From an uncultured bacterium (GTDB lineage: Bacteria > Cyanobacteriota > Vampirovibrionia > Gastranaerophilales > Gastranaerophilaceae), in contig URPS01000009.1 in NCBI GenBank assembly GCA_900549855.1, positions 1 through 63,299 of the forward strand: a DNA stretch of 63,299 nt. Reading direction: 5' to 3'. A model generated the notes under the pieces. The model was not told the origin of the DNA, did no database searches, and was given only the letters and a program-made list of their open reading frames with translations. Below, one piece after another: positions 17,957 to 26,792 of the stretch (positions within the stretch are counted from its first letter, which is position 1; each line of letters begins with the position of its first letter). Made by a program: the position numbers and the translations under genes.

Positions 17957-18783
17957 TCTTCCGCATCCTTTTTGATTTGTAATTTTAGTTCTTCTAAACT
18001 AGCAAATTTTTGTTCATTACGCAACTTTTTTAAAATATCAATTTCGATATTTTTGCCGTATAAATCACCTTCATAACCCAAAATATGAACTTCTACAATC
18101 GGTTCTTTAGTATTATGAACAGTTGGTTTTATACCCCAATTTAAAACCCCGGCATGCCCGCCCACTCTTGCTGCGTACACTCCGTAAGGAATTTGAACAA
18201 TATTAAGCGGATATTTTACATTAGCCGTTGGAAAACCGATTGTTCTACCTAATTGTGCACCTTGAATTACAACACCGGAGATTGAAAACTTGCTGCCTAA
18301 GAGCTCGTTAGCCCGTTCTACTCGCCCTTCTTGTAATAGTTCTTTAATATAAGTCGAACTAATTACTTTGTTATTGCGCATTTGAGCCGGAATGCAAAAA
18401 TATTTGTAGCCGTATTTTTGTGAATTTGCTTCTAAAAATTCGGCATTGCCACTTCTGTTTTTGCCAAAAGTGTGATTAAAGCCTGTAGAGATGGATACAG
18501 GTGAATATTTTTCAACTAAAGTTTGAAGGTATTCTTCTGCCGGCATGGCTGCGATTTCAGCAAAATCAAGTTCTACAACCTCATCAACACCCAATGATTT
18601 GATTTTTTCTATAGATTTTTCTCTCGGATAAATGTATTTACAATCTTTGCCAAAAAATTCTGCCGGAGAAGACTTAAATGTGATTACACAAACTTTTTCA
18701 GCATAATTTATTGCAGACCTTATAACCTCTTGATGAGCGAGGTGAACACCATCAAAAAATCCTAATACTAAACCCGTTTTCAT
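17941..18783 (-). CDS. ribF: bifunctional riboflavin kinase / FAD synthetase
   Basis: 280 aa, somewhat shorter than the usual ~310. The N-terminal adenylyltransferase has GFFDGVHLAHQE (usual GxFDGxHxGH, here LAH) and STGFNHTFGKNRSG. The C-terminal kinase has GRTIGFPTANV and the NWGIKPTV block. It converts riboflavin to FMN then FAD. First gene of a unit with the formyltransferase-like gene. The 82-residue-type small gene upstream lies only 6 bases away on the same strand. Confidence 0.92.
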   Translation of the reverse strand: MKTGLVLGFFDGVHLAHQEVIRSAINYAEKVCVITFKSSPAEFFGKDCKYIYPREKSIEKIKSLGVDEVVELDFAEIAAMPAEEYLQTLVEKYSPVSISTGFNHTFGKNRSGNAEFLEANSQKYGYKYFCIPAQMRNNKVISSTYIKELLQEGRVERANELLGSKFSISGVVIQGAQLGRTIGFPTANVKYPLNIVQIPYGVYAARVGGHAGVLNWGIKPTVHNTKEPIVEVHILGYEGDLYGKNIEIDILKKLRNEQKFASLEELKLQIKKDAEECLKL

Positions 18784-18789
18784 AATACA

Positions 18790-19032
18790 TTAAGCAATAA
18801 CGTTAAATTTGTTACCTAAAATCTGATTGTGACAAAAATTTTGCCACTCTGCTATGTTTGCATACACTTGAGGTAATTCTTCTGATGAAACAGCTTTTTT
18901 GCTGTTGGCATATGGGGTTAAAGAATTAAATGCAGTATCACCTATTGTTTCATTAGAACGACTACTATAAGCTTTGCTACCGCTCATGTTGTAGCCTTTT
19001 GTATGATTAACAGAAATAGCAGAAACTAGCAT
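18790..19032 (-). CDS. small hypothetical protein, 80 aa
   Basis: Polar, Ser/Asn-rich, no signal peptide or motif. I start at the ATG at 19032 because AGGGG lies 5 bases upstream. An in-frame GTG at 19038 is within that site. Ends 6 bases before ribF, so it may lead the ribF transcript. Confidence 0.5.
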   Translation of the reverse strand: MLVSAISVNHTKGYNMSGSKAYSSRSNETIGDTAFNSLTPYANSKKAVSSEELPQVYANIAEWQNFCHNQILGNKFNVIA

Positions 19033-19168
19033 TGTCACCCCTTTTGTCGTGTAATGGAGAGTTTACCTTATATAAACTCCCTATAAAAAAATTCTATCAC
19101 ACTTATATTTTTTGTGCAATAGGACGGTTGAGGGAATACTAAGAAAACTTGTAAATGCTCTTGAAGTA

Positions 19169-19234
19169 GTGGAAAATGGAAAGTTGAAAGTTGAAAGTGG
19201 CAAGTTGTTTCAAAACAATTAGTAGTTGTAACTA
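19169..19234 (+). repeat. repeat module M1 (GAAAGTTG ... AGTTAGTAGTTGTAACTA)
   Basis: Contains tandem GAAAGTTGAAAGTT, a TTTCAAAA core and ATTAGTAGTTGTAACTA. Copies occur at 31258-31302, 31376-31430 and 63176-63219, with shorter forms near 31017-31050 and 57275-57300. Confidence 0.7.
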
Positions 19235-19243
19235 CCATAGTGC

Positions 19244-19333
19244 CGTCATTGCGAGAAAATCTATGATTTTCGTGGCAATCCAGAAAACTTATAAGTAAAA
19301 AAATGGATTGCTTCGCTTTCGCTCGCAAAGACG
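19244..19333. repeat. REP-like palindromic element, short form
   Basis: Terminal inverted repeats CGTCATTGCGAG and CTCGCAAAGACG (11 of 12 pairs) enclose GTGGCAATCCAG and TGGATTGCTTCG. It shares CTTATAAGTAAAAAA with the copy at 31063-31202 but lacks that copy's central ~60 bases. Confidence 0.75.
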
Positions 19334-19529
19334 TGGCACATATATAGTCGAGGAAATGCGCTACACTTATATTACAATCAACAAACAACCCTCACTTTTG
19401 TCAATCTTAAAACAACTTTCCGCTTCCAATCCTTCGCCCCAAAAACAAATATCCTTGACCTTTATATTTTTTTCTCTCTGTTCGTGCTAAAATTTGTTTA
19501 TAAATATAGAAAATAAAGGAAGATTAGCC

Positions 19530-21272
19530 ATGAAAATGTCAAAATTGTTTGTTCAAACATTAAGAGAATATCCATCAGATGCGGAAGTTATTTCACACAA
19601 ATTACTTGTAAGAGCAGGTTACATAAGAAAACTAACCAGCGGTGTTTATAACTTTTTACCGCTAATGTGGAGAGTTCTTAAAAAAATTGAAACAATTACA
19701 AGAGAAGAAATGGATAGAGCCGGTGCACAAGAACTTCTTATGCCTTTTGTTCAACCAAAAGAATTGTGGGAAGAATCAGGACGCTGGGGGGCTTATGGTG
19801 GCGAACTTATGCGACTTAAAGATAGGCACGGCAGGGAAATGTGTCTTGGACCAACACACGAAGAAATTATCACATCTATCGCTCGTGATGGCTTAAAATC
19901 ATATAAACAGTTACCTGTAAATCTATATCAAATACAATCTAAATTCAGAGATGAAAGACGTCCACGTTTCGGACTGCTAAGAGGTCGTGAATTCATCATG
20001 AAAGATGCATACAGTTTTGACACTGACCAAGAAGGACTTGAAAAAGAATACCAAAATATGTGGGAAACATATACAAGAATATTCAAGCGTTGTGGACTTG
20101 AAACAAAAGCTGTTCAATCAGATTCCGGTGCTATTGGTGGAAGTGTGAGCCATGAATTCATGGTTATTACAGATACAGATGCAGGAGAAAACGACGTATT
20201 CTACTGTAATGATTGTGATTATTCTGCAAATTCAAATCACGCTGTATCAAAACTTCCTGAAGCAAAAATTTCAGGTGATTGGACAAAATCAGAAATTGTG
20301 GATACTCCAAATACTCATTCTATTGAAGAATTATGTGATTACTTAAATATTCCTGCCACATTAATCGTAAAATCGTTGGTTTATATCATTGATAAAAAGC
20401 CGGTAATTGCACTTATTCGTGGTGACAAACAAGTTGAAGAAACTAAACTAATGAACGCTGTAGGTGGGGTTGATATTAGAATTGCAACCGCCGGTGAAAT
20501 TGAAGAAATGATGAAAGAAAACGGTTTTGAAGCAGAACGTGGATTTATTGGACCAATGGGAATGAAAAAATATGGCGAATACGATGTTCAAGTTGTTGCA
20601 GATGAAACAGTTAAAGAGATGAAAAATTTTGTAATCGGAATTAATCAAAAAGATAAGCACGGAGTTGGTTATAACTGGGGTGCAGAGGTTGAACTTCCGG
20701 AAATAGTTACTGATATTCGTTTGGCAGAAGCCGGTGAACTTTGTCCTCAATGTGGAAAACCGCTAAAAGTTACAAGAGGTATTGAAGTTGGTAACATTTT
20801 TCAATTAGGAACTAAATATTCTAAACCAATGAATGCCGTTTATCTTGATAAGAACGGAAAAACTCAGCCATACATAATGGGCTGTTATGGTATTGGTATT
20901 TCTAGAACAGCAGCTGCTGCAGTTGAGGCTCACAATGACGAACACGGCATTAAATGGCCGCTTGCAATTGCTCCTTATCACGTTATAGTAATTCCTGTTA
21001 GCACAAAGGATGAATTACAAATGAAGGTTGCAAACGATATTTATGAAACACTTAAAAAACATGGTGCAGAAGTTGTTATTGATGATAGAGATGAACGTGC
21101 CGGTGTTAAGTTTAAAGATGCAGACCTTATTGGATTCCCATACCAAATTATTGTTGGTAAGTCAATTGTAGACGGCAATGTCGAATTCAAAGTTCGTGAA
21201 ACAGACGAGAAAACTGCAATGAAACCGGAAGAAGCAGCAGAAATCGTAATTAGTGCGGTAAGTAAGCTGTAG
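19530..21272 (+). CDS. proS: prolyl-tRNA synthetase
   Basis: 580 aa. The class II core is present: motif 1 region REEMDRAGAQELLMP, motif 2 FRDERRPRFGLLRGREF and motif 3 GCYGIGISRT. Between motifs 2 and 3 is a ~180-residue insertion with LIRGDKQVEETKL and VVADETV, the bacterial-type YbaK-like editing domain that clears Ala-tRNA(Pro). The C-terminal anticodon-binding domain includes VVIDDRDERAGVKFKDADLIG. I start at the ATG at 19530, 7 bases after GGAAG; the frame upstream to 19494 lacks a site. Confidence 0.97.
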   Translation: MKMSKLFVQTLREYPSDAEVISHKLLVRAGYIRKLTSGVYNFLPLMWRVLKKIETITREEMDRAGAQELLMPFVQPKELWEESGRWGAYGGELMRLKDRHGREMCLGPTHEEIITSIARDGLKSYKQLPVNLYQIQSKFRDERRPRFGLLRGREFIMKDAYSFDTDQEGLEKEYQNMWETYTRIFKRCGLETKAVQSDSGAIGGSVSHEFMVITDTDAGENDVFYCNDCDYSANSNHAVSKLPEAKISGDWTKSEIVDTPNTHSIEELCDYLNIPATLIVKSLVYIIDKKPVIALIRGDKQVEETKLMNAVGGVDIRIATAGEIEEMMKENGFEAERGFIGPMGMKKYGEYDVQVVADETVKEMKNFVIGINQKDKHGVGYNWGAEVELPEIVTDIRLAEAGELCPQCGKPLKVTRGIEVGNIFQLGTKYSKPMNAVYLDKNGKTQPYIMGCYGIGISRTAAAAVEAHNDEHGIKWPLAIAPYHVIVIPVSTKDELQMKVANDIYETLKKHGAEVVIDDRDERAGVKFKDADLIGFPYQIIVGKSIVDGNVEFKVRETDEKTAMKPEEAAEIVISAVSKL

Positions 21273-21283
21273 AATGTATAGAA

Positions 21284-21393
21284 TTAGTTAATGGTGCATA
21301 ATATATACCCTGCTAAAAATCAAAAAAATGCGTTAGTTAAAAGACTTAAATAATGAAAAAATTGTAGGGTACATATCTTGCACCATTAACTAA
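21284..21393. repeat. 110-base element with 28-base imperfect terminal inverted repeats
   Basis: The arm at 21284-21311 begins TTAGTTAATGGTGCATA and pairs with 21366-21393. The 54-base A-rich centre codes for nothing. Related TTAGTTAATG-type ends occur at 30985-31003 and 50087-50098. It could be a miniature inverted-repeat element or a large 3' hairpin of proS. Confidence 0.6.
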
Positions 21394-21514
21394 TATAATT
21401 GTAACAAATCTAAACATATTTTAAGCTGAAAGGGCATGGGGGCTCGACAATTCATGTTTTTTCAGGTAATATAAGAACTATACTAGCCCAATAATAGTTA
21501 AAGGAGAAAAAAGA

Positions 21515-22009
21515 ATGCAAGTAATATTGAAAAAAGAAGTTCAAAACATCGGTGAAGCTGGTGATTTAGTAAACGTTAAAGACGGTTATGCAAGAAACTA
21601 TCTTATTCCAAAAAATTATGCAGAAATCGCAACTGAAGGTGCTCTTAAGAACAGAGAACAAAATATTGCAAGATTAAGAGCTAAGCAAGAAAAATTACAT
21701 CAAGAAGCTTTGGCTAAAGCTGAACAAATTGAAAAAATTGGTTCTATCGAATTGGCTGCTAAAGCTGGTGAAAGCGGCAAATTGTTCGGTACAATCACAA
21801 CTAAGAAATTGTGCGAAGAATTAAAAGAAAAATCTAACATTGAAATCGACAGAAAAACTGTTTCATTAAACGCTCCAATCAACAAGATTGGTGAATACAC
21901 AATGTTAATCAAATTAACTTCAAAAGTTAAAACTGAATTAAAAGTTGTAGTTACAGCATCAGAAGTTGTTAAAGAACACGTAGAAGAAACAGAAGAAGCT
22001 GAAGCATAG
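21515..22009 (+). CDS. rplI: 50S ribosomal protein L9
   Basis: 164 aa. The N-terminal domain has MQVILKKEVQNIGEAGDLVN and DGYARNYLIPK, the L9 signature. A long connecting helix follows (about 40-78), then the C-terminal domain with GKLFGTITTK. Slightly longer than usual because of an acidic Glu-rich tail. AAAGGAG precedes the ATG, with TATACT about 30 bases upstream. A strong terminator follows directly, so it is monocistronic. Confidence 0.97.
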   Translation: MQVILKKEVQNIGEAGDLVNVKDGYARNYLIPKNYAEIATEGALKNREQNIARLRAKQEKLHQEALAKAEQIEKIGSIELAAKAGESGKLFGTITTKKLCEELKEKSNIEIDRKTVSLNAPINKIGEYTMLIKLTSKVKTELKVVVTASEVVKEHVEETEEAEA

Positions 22010-22029
22010 TTAATATTTTTGAACGAAAG

Positions 22030-22062
22030 CGTGCCGGCAATATATTTCTCGGCACGTTTTTT
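22030..22062 (+). terminator. Rho-independent terminator of rplI
   Basis: CGTGCCG (22030-22036) and CGGCACG (22050-22056) form a 7-base stem followed by six T. Confidence 0.85.
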
Positions 22063-22090
22063 AATGTAGTTAGATAAAAGAAAGAGCAAA

Positions 22091-23149
22091 ATGCAAAAAC
22101 AAGTAAGAAAAATATCAAGATGTTTACCTGTTGGTGATTTACCTTATGATACTGATAAAGCTGCGACTAAAATGATGGTAAAGCTTTATGAGAATATTCC
22201 TTATCTTGCAAATATGCCCGTTGCTTCAGAAAATGAGTCTATTATTAATAGAACATTGATGAACCTTCCGGGGATAATAATAAAAGGCAAAAAAATATTT
22301 TTTAAAGATGATGCCCCTAATTTAAAATCAGATTTAGTATATTTAGACACAACTTTTAATAAAGCCGACACAAAGAATATTGATACTTTTCAATTTGACA
22401 GCTTCTTTTTATTCAAATATTTTCAAATAATTGAACGCATCAAGCCAATTGAAACAGTTATAAATTTTACAGGACCTTTTTCTGCGGCATTAAGTGTACA
22501 AACTAATAATAACCATTCTCTTTTAACAGACAGATTTTTTAGAAAATTTATAATTCAAGCAATCAGTGTACGTGCTCGTTGGATTATAGACAGAATAAAA
22601 GAAATTTCACCGGAAACCAGACCAATAATTATTTTGGAAGAACCTCTTCTGTATAAAATTGGCGATGTAATACGTGAAAACGAAGATATTACAAGAGAAA
22701 CTATTGTGAATTTATTTTCAAAAATAATAACTAAACTTCAAGATGCCGGTGCATTAGTAGGAATTCAGTGTTTTGAAAAATGTGACTGGAAAATTCCGAT
22801 TGAAGCCGGCGTTAATATAATTTCCTTTGACGCTTATGATAATCCAAACAACCTCAATATTATTGCAGATAGCGTTAATGAATTTCTTGCAAAAGGTGGC
22901 AGAATAAATTGGGGTATAATTCCGGTTAAAAATGAAACTATGGTTAAGGAGCTCTCTGTAGATTATATCTTTGATAGATTAATCAAAACTTTTGAAGGGC
23001 TTATTGTTGCAGGAGCAAGTGAACGCTTAGTATACAACCATGCAACCGTTTCTATTCAGGGTAATGTAAATAATTTACCTGTAATTTTTGCCGAAAAAGC
23101 GCTAATATTAGCAAACCAAGTAGCAAACAGAATTCCAATTAAGGGTTAA
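22091..23149 (+). CDS. MetE/UroD-superfamily TIM-barrel protein
   Basis: 352 aa. LPVGDLPYDTDKAATKMMV at the N terminus, FTGPFSAAL mid-chain, IILEEPLL and a C-terminal GGRINWGIIP follow the order seen in cobalamin-independent methionine synthase-like and UroD-like barrels. In that family a HxC motif binds zinc; here the segment reads IQCFEKCDW, with Gln in place of His, so metal binding is uncertain. Substrate unknown; perhaps a methyl-transfer or corrinoid-related role. It overlaps the next convergent gene by 4 bases. Confidence 0.55.
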   Translation: MQKQVRKISRCLPVGDLPYDTDKAATKMMVKLYENIPYLANMPVASENESIINRTLMNLPGIIIKGKKIFFKDDAPNLKSDLVYLDTTFNKADTKNIDTFQFDSFFLFKYFQIIERIKPIETVINFTGPFSAALSVQTNNNHSLLTDRFFRKFIIQAISVRARWIIDRIKEISPETRPIIILEEPLLYKIGDVIRENEDITRETIVNLFSKIITKLQDAGALVGIQCFEKCDWKIPIEAGVNIISFDAYDNPNNLNIIADSVNEFLAKGGRINWGIIPVKNETMVKELSVDYIFDRLIKTFEGLIVAGASERLVYNHATVSIQGNVNNLPVIFAEKALILANQVANRIPIKG

Positions 23150-24255
23150 GAGTTTTCCTCTTTCTCATCCTCTTCTTCTACTATTGCATTGGAATCTATA
23201 AATATCGTGTTTCTGATAAAAGCATGCGCCATCAAAAGCAAATAAGGGTTCATTTCGTTTGTGGCAGAAAGGTTGACTTTAGCCTCTTGTTCTTCTTGCA
23301 AGTCTTTTTTCTTCGGCTCAACCGCCTCGATATCAATGTTTGTATTCATCGCATGTGATGAACTCTCATCCATAAGACTCTTTTGTAAAGTTTTTTTAGG
23401 AAAACTTTCTGAACATAGTATATAAATATCAACTGAATTTGAAGTTGTAAGAGTAAACACACCTTTTACATTACCAAAATTTTTAGTCTGAATTAATACC
23501 GTCAATTTAGAATCATTCGACTCATTTTCACCATCAGGAGTTGAAACTTCTAAATCAAATCCGACACCTTCATTAAGTGGCAGCCAAGGCAAATATAATA
23601 ACATCAGGCTCTTTAATGTTTGTGCCGGATTATTAGATTCTGCCATTGCAATACAAGAGTTTATTATACCAAGTGTATCTCGGATTTGGTCATTAGTCAT
23701 GCCACTTTTAGATGCAGAAGCCATTGCCAAAATCAAACTTGCAACAGCCTGTTTACTGTTTTTTAAAATCATCTCAGAAACAGCGGGCATTTGAATCATG
23801 CCACTAAAAAACAATGCCATGGCATCTTTCCCTGCAATCTGATTTTGTATATTTTGAGCAATATTTGTACCTTCTGCTCCTTCGCCAAAAATTTCTGATA
23901 TCATCTTTTGATTTTTTAAAAGATTCTCGTTCAAATCTTTTAAAATCAGAGATGTATTGCCTAGTGCGCTATTTGGATCTTGTATTGCAGACAAAAGCCC
24001 ACCCAAAGTTTGCGGCAAGCCTAAAAGATTTCTGATATAAACAGCTCTATCCATACTAGCAAGTTGGTTCATCTGTATTTGCTGCATTAATGCGGCTGTT
24101 GCTTGAATGCTATTTTGAACAATATTGGGTTTTGGTTGTGCTAAAGAATTATTAAATCCGCTGTTTGTGTTAACAACGTCTTGCTTTAACTTCTTTAAAT
24201 ATATTTCTGGATTTCGCAACCCTGCTAGAATTTTTCCAACGCTAAAACTATCCAT
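23146..24255 (-). CDS. hypothetical protein with weak resemblance to flagellar hook-length control (FliK) C-terminal domain
   Basis: 369 aa, no signal peptide. An Ala/Met/Gln-rich helical N-terminal two thirds precedes a beta-rich stretch (LTVLIQTKNFGNVKGVFTL, then VDIYILCSESFP) that resembles the FliK C-terminal pattern, where a strand pair around an L-G-V segment precedes a hydrophobic strand. The last ~90 residues are acidic. The flagellar operon is 34 kb away, so context gives no support. An unrelated lineage-specific protein is equally possible. Confidence 0.35.
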   Translation of the reverse strand: MDSFSVGKILAGLRNPEIYLKKLKQDVVNTNSGFNNSLAQPKPNIVQNSIQATAALMQQIQMNQLASMDRAVYIRNLLGLPQTLGGLLSAIQDPNSALGNTSLILKDLNENLLKNQKMISEIFGEGAEGTNIAQNIQNQIAGKDAMALFFSGMIQMPAVSEMILKNSKQAVASLILAMASASKSGMTNDQIRDTLGIINSCIAMAESNNPAQTLKSLMLLYLPWLPLNEGVGFDLEVSTPDGENESNDSKLTVLIQTKNFGNVKGVFTLTTSNSVDIYILCSESFPKKTLQKSLMDESSSHAMNTNIDIEAVEPKKKDLQEEQEAKVNLSATNEMNPYLLLMAHAFIRNTIFIDSNAIVEEEDEKEENS

Positions 24256-24299
24256 ATTAAAATTATAACAATTATTTCATCTAAATCAATTGAAAATTA

Positions 24300-25904
24300 T
24301 CAAGCATGTTTCACAATATCTCGCACTTGCCACAAAAACAACTTGCCATCTTTTATTCCACCTTCTATATCTTGAGGTTTAGCGAACATATTTTCCAATT
24401 TCTGAACATTTTGAACCAAATTTTTGAGAATAGGTCTTAATTTTTCAAAATTGATGGTTAAAGAACTTTCCTTAAAATTTTGTTTCATAATTTTATAATT
24501 ATCATCAACAAGGTAACTACTTGCTAAACAAACCTTTGCAGAATATTCAAGTGTATTATTTGATTTATCAAATGTTATAAAGGCTGGAGCAGCTTCTTGA
24601 TAGTCATGATTTTCTCTAACTTCTATTAGCATTTTATTATTACCTGTATCTGTATATACAGTGAAAGCATAATCAGCCGGAATATATTCCTGAATAATTA
24701 TAGAAGGTAAAATTGCGCTGTCAGGAATTTGGTGCATTGCCCTTACAGCGCACGCACGTTTTGAATTTTTAGATTCTGCAACATGATTTATCGTCGGAAC
24801 AACTTCATCTACAGTAGTTATACAACTATCATACAATCCTGCAGCTGAAAAGCCTTCCAAGTCTTCACCATTGAAAGCAGAACGGACTATAATGTAATCA
24901 GAATTAATATTCTTATCTTTCAACTTTGATGATATTTCGTCCAAGAACTTATTATCATCATACATTTCCATATAATTATGTTTGTTATTACCCAAAAAGT
25001 AATTGTGTAAATTATTTATATAACCGAATGGTAAAACAAAGCCTTTTGGTATATTTACATCAGACAAAAATCCGACTTTCGCTAATTTTGATAATAGTGA
25101 TAAGCGATAAGCTTTATTACCGCAATTTTTCTTTGTACATTCGTGGTAATTTAGTATTTTATCCGTACTATCAATCTCCGGTACAATAATTTTCGAACAC
25201 ACTCTCGCTTTATGTGAAGATTGTAATATTTGAGCAAAGGTTAATTTACCATCTTGATTTGAAATATCTATATATTTATCTTTGTACTTTTTTAGTTTTT
25301 CAATAACTTTGTCATCATGAACTGTTGAAACCATATCCGTATACATTCTAAAAATGTTAGCTTCATGGGATAAATGTCCCAAATTGCCATTTCTAAAAAT
25401 AATTCCACGAACATTTTCAGGTGGAAAATACAAATAATCCTTTTCGTCTTCAACCAATAAAACTAATGATTCATTTTGTAATTCAGAGTTTTCTTTCAGT
25501 TTTTTCTTAATCTCATTAAGTGTTTTTACTTTAACAAGTTTACCTTGCGCCTCACCTTCAACAATTGATTGCTCCAAAGGTAATTTATTATGCAATTTTT
25601 CTGCAATAAAACTTAAATGTCCTAATTCTGTATAATCTATATGTTTTGTCTGACCACCATTTTCATACTTATCTGTATCTTGATAATAAATCCGATAATT
25701 TTCCAAATCATCTTGCAAATCAGCAGTATAAAACTTGCCATCTTTAAACATAGGTATTTGGAATTTGTCGGATACCAAAATAGGTTTATTACCTAAATTT
25801 TCCTCATTATCTGTTTTTATTTGATTCATTCTTAAATATGAACCATTTTTAGTAAAATTATAATAATTTGCTTTAAATATTGGATTAGTTTGTCGTATTT
25901 TCAT
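24300..25904 (-). CDS. dikinase resembling the C-terminal half of plant glucan, water dikinase (phosphohistidine + ATP-grasp)
   Basis: 534 aa, no signal peptide. N-terminal residues 8-12 are PIFKA, the shared motif. LGHLSHEANIFR (His177) resembles the SHVSVRAR phosphohistidine site of glucan, water dikinase. NKAYRLSLLSKLAK...IPKGFVLPFGY (~264-296) precedes the PPDK-type ATP-grasp: IIVRSAFNGEDLEGFSAAGLYDS (~339-360) and PQDIEGGIKDGKLFLWQVRD (~510-528). The phosphohistidine domain comes before the ATP-grasp, the order of glucan dikinases and opposite to PEP synthase. Phosphorylation of stored alpha-glucan is a reasonable inference with malQ nearby; not shown. Confidence 0.6.
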   Translation of the reverse strand: MKIRQTNPIFKANYYNFTKNGSYLRMNQIKTDNEENLGNKPILVSDKFQIPMFKDGKFYTADLQDDLENYRIYYQDTDKYENGGQTKHIDYTELGHLSFIAEKLHNKLPLEQSIVEGEAQGKLVKVKTLNEIKKKLKENSELQNESLVLLVEDEKDYLYFPPENVRGIIFRNGNLGHLSHEANIFRMYTDMVSTVHDDKVIEKLKKYKDKYIDISNQDGKLTFAQILQSSHKARVCSKIIVPEIDSTDKILNYHECTKKNCGNKAYRLSLLSKLAKVGFLSDVNIPKGFVLPFGYINNLHNYFLGNNKHNYMEMYDDNKFLDEISSKLKDKNINSDYIIVRSAFNGEDLEGFSAAGLYDSCITTVDEVVPTINHVAESKNSKRACAVRAMHQIPDSAILPSIIIQEYIPADYAFTVYTDTGNNKMLIEVRENHDYQEAAPAFITFDKSNNTLEYSAKVCLASSYLVDDNYKIMKQNFKESSLTINFEKLRPILKNLVQNVQKLENMFAKPQDIEGGIKDGKLFLWQVRDIVKHA

Positions 25905-26009
25905 GATATATAGTTCACAATTACTATAAATATTTTACCTTAAAAAATGTTTCATTTACAAAATATTACAAAATATCAATTTTCGTATAAAAAAATACTT
26001 ATTATATAT

Positions 26010-26714
26010 ATGAAGGTTTTTAGTAATTTTGGTTCTAGTAATAATATTCAAAAAGCGTATAATGAACTCGCTCAAGTCTGTTTATCCCCAAAAATTCCTA
26101 TAAGGAAAGTTAAAAATAAATATTCAATAACGCAAGATTTGTTTGTCAAAAACGGTCAAGTTCAAGATTTTTACGATAAAACCCTTGAACTTAGTAACCA
26201 TATAGAAAATCAAGGAAATAAAAGTATTAGCAAACTTCTTATTAATGAATTATGTAAACTTAGTATGAACTTTAAGCTAAAAGAAAACCCGGAAAATTTG
26301 CTCCATAAAGCAATCAGAAATTATAAAGACAATAATGACGGTTTCCACGAACTTGCAAGAATTATTGATTTAGAAGAATTGTACCAACAAGGATTTAGCA
26401 GAAAAGACGTTTTTCGTGTATTAAGAATGAAAAAAGATTGCTGTAAGCGAATTCTGGCAAATTATGATGAAAATGTTAAAAACTTTGCAAGTATTAAAAG
26501 AGCTCCTACTTCTCGAGAAAGTGTACAAGCTCAACTTGCTTACACATACGCAAGAATCGGTGATATGCTCGCAAGAAAAAATCCAGTAGATGCAATAAGG
26601 GCATTTGAAAAATCCCAAAACTTAAATCTTGAACTCGGAAGAATTCGAGCTGCTGATTATGCAGCACACACAATTGCAGATATAAAAGAATACTTAAGAA
26701 GAAAATATTGGTAA
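26010..26714 (+). CDS. helical hypothetical protein, possibly TPR-like, 234 aa
   Basis: Entirely helical, basic. The C-terminal SVQAQLAYTYARIGDMLARKNPVDAIRAFEKS looks like one or two tetratricopeptide-type helix pairs. I chose the ATG at 26010, beginning MKVFSNFGSS; the frame also opens at 25947 but the extra residues look untranslated. No ribosome site is clear. Divergent from the dikinase-like gene. A bidirectional terminator follows. Confidence 0.5.
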   Translation: MKVFSNFGSSNNIQKAYNELAQVCLSPKIPIRKVKNKYSITQDLFVKNGQVQDFYDKTLELSNHIENQGNKSISKLLINELCKLSMNFKLKENPENLLHKAIRNYKDNNDGFHELARIIDLEELYQQGFSRKDVFRVLRMKKDCCKRILANYDENVKNFASIKRAPTSRESVQAQLAYTYARIGDMLARKNPVDAIRAFEKSQNLNLELGRIRAADYAAHTIADIKEYLRRKYW

Positions 26715-26739
26715 ATGCCATAAATATCAACCAACAAAT

Positions 26740-26770
26740 AAAAAGACCGATTTAAAAAATCGGTCTTTTT
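26740..26770. terminator. bidirectional terminator between the helical-protein gene and ftsZ
   Basis: AAAAGACCGATTT (26741-26753) pairs with AAATCGGTCTTTT (26757-26769) around a 3-base loop, with A and T tracts on both flanks. Confidence 0.85.
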
Positions 26771-26792
26771 CACATTATCTTCTACACATAAG

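Larger units (their letters stand above)
19033..19529. other. non-coding stretch: repeat modules plus proS promoter
   Basis: I see no gene. It holds a GAAAGTTG-type module (19169-19234), the palindromic REP-like element (19244-19333), a partial reverse module near 19411-19435, and the proS promoter with TGCTAAAAT at 19485-19493. Confidence 0.7.

Noticed and set aside
19161..19210. Direct GAAAGTTG repeats as a CRISPR array
   Set aside because: Units are under 12 bases and contiguous without spacers.
19455..19493. TTGACC plus TAAAAT as a complete sigma-70 promoter for proS
   Set aside because: The hexamers are 27 bases apart, too far; the extended -10 alone is the likely element.
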